Source: Membranipora membranacea
Taxonomy: Eukaryota > Bryozoa > Gymnolaemata > Cheilostomatida > Membraniporidae
Assembly: GCA_914767715.1 (NCBI GenBank)
Contig: OU612065.1
Coordinates: forward strand, 558,001 to 622,000
Length of the DNA: 64,000 nucleotides
Direction: 5' to 3'
The stretch's first letter is position 1. Each line of letters starts with the position of its first letter. The translations under genes were made by a program, and so were the position numbers. This document shows, in pieces, positions 50,201 to 61,948 of the stretch. The notes beneath the pieces were generated by a model. That model saw only the letters and a program-made list of their open reading frames with translations, did not search any database and was not told the DNA's origin.

Positions 50201-53200
50201 ATCTTGAGACAGTCAAGACATTCCGGATGACAAAACATATATTTGGGGCAACATCCTCCCCAGGTGTTGCCACCTATGGTCTTAGAAGAATCGCCAAACA
50301 CCACCCGTCCAAGGCAGCAGACTTCATCATGAGAGACTTCTACGTGGACGATGGAGTAACAAGTGTCGATTCAATCGAAGAGGCAATATCGCTCGTAACA
50401 GAGGCATCAGAAATTTGCCAAGCAGGAAACTTACGGCTGCACAAATTCTCATCAAATTCTGCGGAGGTTCTTGCCTCACTTCCAGCCAAAGAGCGCGCAG
50501 TACAGGATGCGGAATTATTTAGCGGCAATCTGCCAACACAAAGGACATTGGGAATGGAATGGAATATTCACCAAGACATATTCCATTTCGTCAATGAATC
50601 ACCAGAGAAGCCAGAGACACGCAGAGGGTTATTATCTACTGTGGCCCAGATATTCGACCCGATGGGTTTGATCGCCCCAATAACTCTCTGCGGAAAGAAT
50701 ATTCTTCAGGAAACCTGCCGCCAAAAGTTAGATTGGGACGACCCTATTGGCGAAGAGTTGCGCCAAGAATGGAGGTTCTGGAAAAAGGACATTGAGGACA
50801 TCAGCAGGATACAGGTAAGTCGACACATAAAACCGGATGATTTCAGCCAAATAGGAGTTACAGAACTCCATCACTTCTCTGATGCATCTGAGGATGGTTA
50901 TGGGACATGTAGTTACATACGAGTGGTTGATGTCAAAGAAAAAGTTCACTGCTCGCTAATACTCGCCAAAGCACGAGTAGCCCCCCTAAAACTAGCGACG
51001 ATGCCTAGAATGGAACTACAAGGAGCTGTTAGCGCCACAGAACAAAGTAAGAAACTAAAGAGCGAACTAAGCATAAACATCGATAGAGAGTACTTCTGGT
51101 GTGACAGCACAGTAGCCCTTGGATACATAAAGAATGACACAGCCAAGTTTTTACCATATGTCTCAAACAGAGTGAGTCAGATTAGAAGTAAATCAAAACC
51201 ACAGGACTGGTATCACATTAGTGGAGCCCTCAACCCAGCAGACATAGCCTCTAGAGGATCAACTGTCAGAGACTTGATTGATTCTTGTTGGTATACAGGC
51301 CCCAAATTTCTTTGGGAGAAGGATCTGTCCCAGATGCTAGAGAACCAGCCCAACAGTTATAATGTAGACCCTGCAGACAAGGAAGTACGAAAACCCAAAG
51401 TGCATGTAAAAAGTACAGCACTGAAAGACAAGCAGGATTCAGTTAAGGTAGAGAATTTCTCGACCTGGACAAGCCTCATCAGAGGAACCAGTCAAATGCG
51501 AAAGATCGCCAAAAGAGCTCAACAAGGTATGAAACCCATATGGAAATTTCAGAAGATGACCAGAGAAGAACTCATGGAGACAGAGAGCTTTCTTGTAAAA
51601 TCAGATCAGGAGAAATACTTCCCTGATGAAATATCAGCATTGAAAGCCGGAAGAGCAATAAGCGCAAGAAGCAGGATTAGTCAGCTCTCTCCATTTCTGG
51701 ATGCCGCTGGACTCATGAGAGTTGGTAGCCGTGCTGCAAAGTCGTCAGTATTTACATCAGAAGAGACACATCCAAGAATCATCAGCAAAGCATCATGGCT
51801 GGCCAATCTTATCATCAGCCACCATCACTCAAAAGTTCATCACCAAGGAAGAATCTTCACCCAAGCCTCGTTGCGACAGAGTGGATTCTGGATTGTAGGC
51901 GCACACTGCCTAACTAAGTCACTCATCAGGAAATGTGTGACATGCAAGAAGTTGCAGAAGACTCCTATCGCCCAGCAGATGGGACTTCTACCCAAAGATC
52001 GAGTGGATCCCTCTCCCCCATTCACCCATATCGGTGTTGACACATTTGGCCACTTCACAGTCAAGGAAAGGCGGTCGGAGATTAAGAGATGGTGCATTGT
52101 GTTCACATGCATGTTCTCTAGAGCAATACACATCGAAGTAGTGAATGACCTGTCGACTGACAGCTTCCTCCAGGCCTTCCAGTGCTTGGAAAGTATTCGT
52201 GGGCCAGTGTCAACAATATACAGCGACAATGGCACAAATTTTATGGGCTCTAGATCTGCTCTATCTCACATTCTATTCAAAACAAGTACTCCAGCAGCAA
52301 GCCATCAGGGCGGAGTGTGGGAGAGATCTATCCGCACAATCAGAAACATTTTCAGTAAAATCAAAGGCAGATACACAGCAAGGCTCGACACTGCAGCTTT
52401 AAGAGCTGCCATGTATGAAGTTGCCAAAGTAATCAACTGTAAGCCACTAACCATAGACAACCTGGATGACCCAGATGAAAGGGTAATAACTCCCCAACAT
52501 CTGCTGACAATGAAGCACAACCACTTACTGTTACCGGGTACAGATCAGGAAACTACAGATAAGGACATCTACGGACGCCAGATGTTCAAAAAGTCTCAGC
52601 AGTTTGCAAAGGAGTTTTCCAATCAGTGGAGGGATTACCTCACAAAGATAGAGATTCGACAGAAATGGAAAAACCCTTGTGAAAATATCAAGGTGGGAGA
52701 TGTAGTAGCAGTCATGGATGAAAACCTGGCCAGGACAGAGTGGAAAACTGGAGTAGTGGAGGAGGTTAAACTTGGAACTGATCAATTAGTTCGATCTGCA
52801 TCTGTTAGACTGGTTGCCAGTGAGCGTATCAGCTCCACCACTGGCAAACGACAAGGTAACTGCACCGTATTGACTAGGCCAGTCCAGAAGCTGATCCTGA
52901 TTTTGAGCAGGTAAGTAAGATCTCTACAGAGAGACAAATAGTTTACTATATTATTATATTCATCATGTAATACACAAGTATTTTACCAACAGCAATTAAT
53001 ATTGCTTCCCATAATTTAACCAGCTTAGACTAAGTAGCGTAATCTTTGTTAGTACATTTATATTCCCATTTATAGTGTTCAATAAATTTTCAAGTAAATT
53101 TAGGTGGGAGGATGTAATAATTTGTTTTCTGCAAGCTAAATTTAATTAGGTAAGCATCATCTAGCAGTAGTATTATTCCTAGATTTATAGCGATGTGAAC

Positions 53201-56200
53201 ATTTTGTAAGAAAAATCTGTTATTGTGCGTGGTTTCCTTCAAAAACAAATTAATGAGTTTAGATATACAAATTAAAATTGGTTAACAGCAAGTTGATAAC
53301 ATTATATCTAGAATGTTTTGTTTTTATTAGCGAAGATGATTCAAGTGTGTGCAATCAATTTCTGTTTATACAGCTTAGCCAAAAGCCTCTTGATGTCTTC
53401 CTCTGCACTGCCTTGGTGGCAACCCGCAATATTGCTTACAAAGGGATGTTTTATTCTGAATCAGACATGGGTGCGCCAGCTTGGGTCTTGTTGTGATTTC
53501 ATCGGGGTGACTTTTGTCATGGGCAGATTTTGACAGCTTCAGTTTGTGTTGAGACAGCGGGCAATGTTGTTGCTAAACTTTATTACTCAATGCAAACCAC
53601 TCGCAAAGACTAAGTTATACAGCGATATACTTAGAAACAAGTAAAGAATAAGTTAAGATAAATAAAAGCTTGGTCAAGAGACTGTCAAGGTATGTTTTTA
53701 CTGATTATTCTTATGTAATTTTTTCCTCATTTTCCTATTATTAATTAATATCAAACAGAATTACACATGAGAGAGATTTACATGACTACTCAGTTGAATA
53801 ATGATTCATACTAATTTTAGAATACTGTACTGGCAGTTAAATCTTTTAATTTTAAAGTTGTATATCTATTTTCTTTATGTACTTATGAATGGTAATTTTT
53901 TAACATTCACAGGTTTCACGGGATCATAGACAGAGAAATAAACGTGACAAATAACAGATATTATTTCTCTCCAATTCGCTTCCCCGTTGTGCCTAATATG
54001 CTCTTTACGACCAAGACACTAATCTAAAGTTCATTGGGAACTTTATAATAGATACAGACATCGCCTCACAATATATACTTTGCATGTTAAATAATAATGA
54101 GAAAGGCATCAAATCTCTGTGGCATAACGTCATGTAGTGATTACACTAGTCTTATTGATATATGTATTGTGTTGCAGGCACTAGCTGTCACATTTGTAGA
54201 ATTTGTATGGACACCCCTCGGAATCATGGGTGAAGCACCTGCTAAATTTCTGGATGACTTTCTCAGACCGTTTCCATTCTACATGAAGTTTGTCGTGTCG
54301 TTTATTGGTATGATATTTGCTGGTATGGTGATGGTGATATTCTCAGGTCGTCGTATCATGATTCTATCAGGATGGCTGTTTACTGTTGAGCCAGCCAATA
54401 CTGCACAACATCAGGTTAGCTTACATTTATATCTTCTAGTATGCTCAGGTCGATCCTTTTTTTCAGGCCAATAATCACATTTGTTTTGTGTCAGTGACAT
54501 ACAAGAAATGAATCAATAAAACCTTTCCATAATATAGAGAGATAATCAATGCATCAATTTTCGGGTATTGAACCAGAAGCCAGCAGTATAATGAGAGTTT
54601 AGATTATCTGTGTGTGTTTGACAGCTGGATGCCCTCAATGAGACAGTAGGCGAGCTGAGGCACCTGATTCAGCGCTCAGGAGCTAATAATCTGAGCCGAG
54701 ATGGAGAAGTCATAGCTGTATTAGGTCAGATCACTGATCAGAGTACGAGACAAGGAGAGTTACTCGATACTATATCAGAGCAAGCAGCTAATCATAACAG
54801 TGTCGTACAATCTCTACAAGATACTCTGCATCTATACAGCACTAATATCAAGGTATCACTGTCTCTCATCAAGGTATCACAATCTCTCATCAAGGTATCA
54901 CAGTCAGATAACGGGTGTAAAAAGGAATACCTACACGGCATGCCTGGTGTATTCCATGTATGATGTTTTGTTGTGGGTCTACCTTCATACAGCTTCACAA
55001 AGATAAAGTGTACCTACAAAATGGTATGTGCACAACAAGTAATTGTACAAACAAATCACCAGTTATACAGCGTAGGGATTCTTTTTACACCCACCATCAC
55101 ACTGTATACTGGCTGATATAGTTTGTTTGTTTAACTTACTTATCATCCTAAGTTGTTTGCAATCGTTCATCAACTAGAGTTTTACCTGTAGGGAAAAATG
55201 AATTTGTGAATACAAATAAAAATCATTTGTCAATTTTAGATGACTGATAATCGATATATGATATGATATCATTTGAATCATAATGATGAATATTCAGTAA
55301 ACTTTTTGTGCCTTGACAGGAGACTATAACAATCGGAGGGGGAGGAGATGGTGCTCATCGAATGGCGGCCGCTCGTGATATCGAGTTTATTGATGATGAT
55401 CATACTGACCCCACACCGCTGTCCAGCCTACCGCCTAATACCTCAGATAGTCTAGATGTAGTCAGCCGGACTGAGTTACTTACTCAAGGCCAGTCAGTCA
55501 GCGAGTCTGGGGAGGAAGGTGAAAGTTTTGTAGTACTGCCACTGAGAGAGGATAACTCGACGAGTGATAAACAGAGATACGCACTGGGTAGACCGGATCA
55601 TCTCGTACTCAACACCAAGTATCCAGATGAGATCATCAAGTTCTATCGCAAACTTGGCATGTCACTGAAAACCTTCGGGGTAGGTAGCACAATAATACTT
55701 GTTTCTTCAATTAATATGGATTCTAATTCACAAAAAAAATAATATGATGAACTCCATCTCTAAGAATACACATCACCAGTTTTTAAATTACCTGCAACCA
55801 ATGCAGCTCTGTCATCAAGATCGCCAAACTGACGGTCGATTTATTTCATTTCGATGGCATAACTCTTATTTATTTTCCAAATGCAAAAACCCATTTTGCC
55901 TACATCACTATGATTTACTAAAGGATTTATTCATGAAGCCTGTCTAAAATATGCCTGCACAGTTGTATTTTTTATTGCAATGGGAGGGCGATGTTCACTT
56001 GTTAATTATCTCATTACAGGGTGGCAGACAGGCACTCCACTTTGGTCAGTTTAAGATAAATATACACAAACACGGAGAGGAGATAACTCCACATGCAGAG
56101 TTAGCTGCTCCTGGTACTATAGATATATGTATAGTATGTGAATGTGATATACAGACTACTCTCAACCACCTCGAGGTAATATTATTGACAACCTGGTATT

Positions 56201-56769
56201 CAGAGCATCATTAGAAGTGTAACTCAACAGCCCAACCAGAGGTCGGAGTTGTGACCTCACTTGCCCATCATTGTTTATAGGATTTATTTTCTATTCATTA
56301 TTTGATTATCAACAAAAGTGAGCTAAACGCTGTAGATAAATATGACAGGGATGGTAACAATGAAGAGAACATGGTTATCATATTATATTTATTTTTTCCT
56401 ACACATGAGGTAGGTCACTGTGTGTTTATAAAGCCTTACGTACACACATAGCAGGTCACTGTGTGCTAATATAGCCTTACATATACACATAGCAGGTCAA
56501 GCATATTAACTTGGATTAAAGATACAAAAAGTTCTGAGTAAATAATGATGAGATATAAATGTTTTGTATTACAGGATGCTGGTGTGGAGACTGAACTGAG
56601 TGATGTTAGGAGAACTGGAGCTCTAGGGCCCATACAGTCTGTCTATGTCAGAGATCCAGATAAAAATCTCATCGAGCTCGCACATTATATAAATATGCCG
56701 TCAGATATGAAGAAAATACCTAAACAGATGTCCGATAGCACAATTGCCGATTTAAAATGTGATACTTAA
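41299..56769 (+). CDS. CLCC1-like ER channel fused to a glyoxalase domain
   Basis: Ten exons in phase: 41299-41629, 43095-43174, 43508-43729, 44658-44804, 45027-45200, 54178-54414, 54625-54852, 55320-55679, 56020-56175, 56575-56769 (709 residues). A signal peptide (about residues 1-24) and an acidic luminal region come first. Exon 4 gives two membrane spans, exon 5 ends in the conserved DPLWETKPTT, and exon 6 gives ALAVTFVEFVWTPLGIMG plus a further span. These match CLCC1 (MCLC), an ER chloride-channel-like protein. Exon 7 is probably coiled coil. Exon 8 begins ETITIGGGGDGAHR, runs through an acidic linker, and in the same exon enters a vicinal-oxygen-chelate domain (RPDHLVLNTKYPDEIIKFY, then GPIQSVYVRDPDKNLIELAH) close to GLOD5. 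GLOD5 usually stands alone, so either this is a fusion or a second start (M in HRMAAARD) makes a separate protein. Intron 5 carries a BEL/Pao element. Confidence 0.85.
41690..42066. repeat. GC-rich repetitive block in intron 1
   Basis: Diverged, dispersed copies of GGCATCCGG-like and AATGGATGGATGGCC motifs, richer in GC than the surroundings, in intron 1 of the CLCC1-like gene. A 95-codon frame runs through it but has the composition of a repeat, not of a protein. Probably a decayed satellite or transposon piece. Confidence 0.5.
43860..44135. repeat. Minisatellite of GGCTGGGATAGTCT units
   Basis: Intron 3 of the CLCC1-like gene holds an array mixing 19-bp (GGCTGGGATAGTCTCTATA) and 10-bp (GGGATAGTCT) units, about 15 in all, with small sequence variants. 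TCTCTATAG at unit ends resembles a 3' splice site, but the array is far from an exon. Confidence 0.92.
45556..46490 (+). repeat. 5' LTR of the BEL/Pao element
   Basis: 935 bp, starting TGTAATAATTTG and ending GGGAACTTTATA. It carries the promoter and polyadenylation functions of the element by definition. The short frames inside it (71-72 codons) recur identically in the other LTR and are not genes. Confidence 0.95.
47230..52914 (+). CDS. BEL/Pao gag-pol polyprotein
   Basis: One uninterrupted frame of about 1,894 residues from the ATG at 47230; an in-frame TTG lies 15 nt upstream. Order: gag-like region with coiled coil and the Pao-type domain around residue 263 (EIFSGNPLEFNDWEIDW), zinc-knuckle region from about 488 (CHFCKNNEHSIPDC, CFRCAKHRGIAKDC), aspartic protease near 635 (MDTASDSTY), reverse transcriptase with YVDD at about 1038, RNase H (HHFSDASEDGYG) near 1214, integrase zinc-binding domain (HHHSKVHHQG, CVTCKK) near 1531, and integrase core with the second Asp in SDNGTNF (about 1665) and the Glu in GGVWER. 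Only about 31 residues separate these last two, shorter than usual in this superfamily. There are no stops or frameshifts. Confidence 0.95.
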   Translation: MSDSEGDPGNSSKSNDPVNTDNVDNESHTEGSANESDERLRRQLDRAKKNESRLLAVQMFTSMCEQITTQTDKNNDFLDSLSDSIDKQLHNISLSDIEAYLTEVDACVNDVSAIYQELLEMNSGKPDSTQEKTFQEFLDSINTFKASLQANQTEEESLLEEKRKLDEANLLLQEKLAQLQSKNKKLMEKMVRTSQITVKPLRATPASPSSVGSGVSTHQSDTSSNPDKEWIKDFTRELTHGLAETLASKDEKKEEKRKKKSVEPEIFSGNPLEFNDWEIDWNTYVEAEELTELEALRFIKKYLSGKARDCVIGLLSVNTAEAYRQVLRKLKERFSTDQDIAGIFKKRLRQWPPIKEPDGEKLQDFADFLDHIKSSRSSVKGLGSLDEKEQNEYMSQKLPQELKLKWVEIINQRKFEKRDYPSFSDFADFVQLQAATYMNPIMKRHTSTSTSKYNPRPTNENRGFQKQNYSKSYNTSTNDAQGQKKPYCHFCKNNEHSIPDCKEFARKTFREKMDFINTNRLCFRCAKHRGIAKDCRSRIICEICGKQHATVLHNPEYSGNPVTNKPSAAAGTDTSVKVKPSGGNATETSATKETPSNNSTTKKVNCTSTKRTTYSQVVPVYISAGGPEKLVYALMDTASDSTYIDQQVAKEINATGAMEEVQMFTMNAVTDEKLMLYPDLTVRGYMTNNSTTLDAYEKDAINCSTEQIPTYDKCLKLPHLQKVAKHLSPLLDIPIGLLIGADCPQAIFYQESVKGPDDEPFAAKTMFGWALCGGKSRTPTARKCFLSQTSELSSPAIFKMVENDFSDLDGNPISQDDLLFINILEKNTTQDKDGTLVMPLPFKRRPNLPDNRSQALKRLCQIKAKLQRDNSFKTDYRGFMQNLIERGHAEEVPATELETEGECWYIPHFGVKHPKKDKLRVVFDASATFNSTSLNDWLLKGPDQMNDLLGILIRFRLGKIAITSDVEQMFYNFKVAETDKNFLRFLWLDNDLETVKTFRMTKHIFGATSSPGVATYGLRRIAKHHPSKAADFIMRDFYVDDGVTSVDSIEEAISLVTEASEICQAGNLRLHKFSSNSAEVLASLPAKERAVQDAELFSGNLPTQRTLGMEWNIHQDIFHFVNESPEKPETRRGLLSTVAQIFDPMGLIAPITLCGKNILQETCRQKLDWDDPIGEELRQEWRFWKKDIEDISRIQVSRHIKPDDFSQIGVTELHHFSDASEDGYGTCSYIRVVDVKEKVHCSLILAKARVAPLKLATMPRMELQGAVSATEQSKKLKSELSINIDREYFWCDSTVALGYIKNDTAKFLPYVSNRVSQIRSKSKPQDWYHISGALNPADIASRGSTVRDLIDSCWYTGPKFLWEKDLSQMLENQPNSYNVDPADKEVRKPKVHVKSTALKDKQDSVKVENFSTWTSLIRGTSQMRKIAKRAQQGMKPIWKFQKMTREELMETESFLVKSDQEKYFPDEISALKAGRAISARSRISQLSPFLDAAGLMRVGSRAAKSSVFTSEETHPRIISKASWLANLIISHHHSKVHHQGRIFTQASLRQSGFWIVGAHCLTKSLIRKCVTCKKLQKTPIAQQMGLLPKDRVDPSPPFTHIGVDTFGHFTVKERRSEIKRWCIVFTCMFSRAIHIEVVNDLSTDSFLQAFQCLESIRGPVSTIYSDNGTNFMGSRSALSHILFKTSTPAASHQGGVWERSIRTIRNIFSKIKGRYTARLDTAALRAAMYEVAKVINCKPLTIDNLDDPDERVITPQHLLTMKHNHLLLPGTDQETTDKDIYGRQMFKKSQQFAKEFSNQWRDYLTKIEIRQKWKNPCENIKVGDVVAVMDENLARTEWKTGVVEEVKLGTDQLVRSASVRLVASERISSTTGKRQGNCTVLTRPVQKLILILSR
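53113..54047 (+). repeat. 3' LTR of the BEL/Pao element
   Basis: 935 bp, same length and, by eye, same sequence as the 5' LTR. Preceded by the polypurine tract and followed by the ATAGA target duplication. Confidence 0.95.
54847..54905 (+). repeat. 21-bp repeat triplicating the exon 7 donor
   Basis: Three units of a 21-bp sequence starting ATCAAGGTATCAC at 54847, 54868 and 54889. The first contains the true exon end (ATCAAG) and the intron start (GTATCAC). The other two offer the same donor 21 and 42 nt downstream, in frame and without stops. Confidence 0.92.
56412..56506. repeat. 48-bp direct duplication in intron 9
   Basis: Two diverged copies of a unit containing AGGTCACTGTGTG and ACACATAGC in the last intron of the CLCC1-glyoxalase gene. 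Confidence 0.7.
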
Positions 56770-56882
56770 ACACCATGGCCTTAGTATAACTGTTACAGCG
56801 GTTAGACTGGAATGACAATAGTGAACAAACACAGAGATATCTAACTCCTATATCACACAGAAGGTGCTGTTTATACATCTTT

Positions 56883-56888
56883 TTTATT
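56883..56888 (-). terminator. Probable ELP3 polyadenylation signal
   Basis: AATAAA on the minus strand, about 57 nt past the ELP3 stop codon (56945-56947). The convergent CLCC1-glyoxalase stop is at 56769, so the two 3' UTRs probably meet or overlap in the 175-bp gap. Confidence 0.55.
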
Positions 56889-56944
56889 GCATTTCTTAAA
56901 TTTCGTAAATCACTTTATCTGTCTTTTTTCTGCACCGAATATAC

Positions 56945-61801
<4,857 letters not shown>

Positions 61802-61948
61802 CTTCAAACACAGTAATATTGAATACATGTTATCATCATATGTAAGGATTATACTTCACCAAAGAGTAAGTCTTAGATTACAAAACAGGTGTCAAAAATT
61901 TGTTCAGCTAGCACATAAATGCAAAGAGAATTGAAGAAAGTTTTAGTA

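Larger units (their letters stand above)
45556..54047 (+). mobile_element. Complete BEL/Pao LTR retrotransposon
   Basis: An 8,492-bp element with two 935-bp LTRs (45556-46490 and 53113-54047) in which I see no differences by eye. It is flanked by a 5-bp target duplication ATAGA at 45551-45555 and 54048-54052; 5 bp is usual for BEL/Pao. A single gag-pol frame lies between the LTRs, and a purine tract (AGGTGGGAGGA, ending at 53112) abuts the 3' LTR. The LTR begins TG but ends TA. The sequence after the 5' LTR (GTGAAACCTTTGC) is not an obvious tRNA primer site. No envelope frame is present. It sits in intron 5 of the CLCC1-like gene, in the host's orientation. Equal LTRs and intact duplications indicate a very recent insertion. 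Confidence 0.96.
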
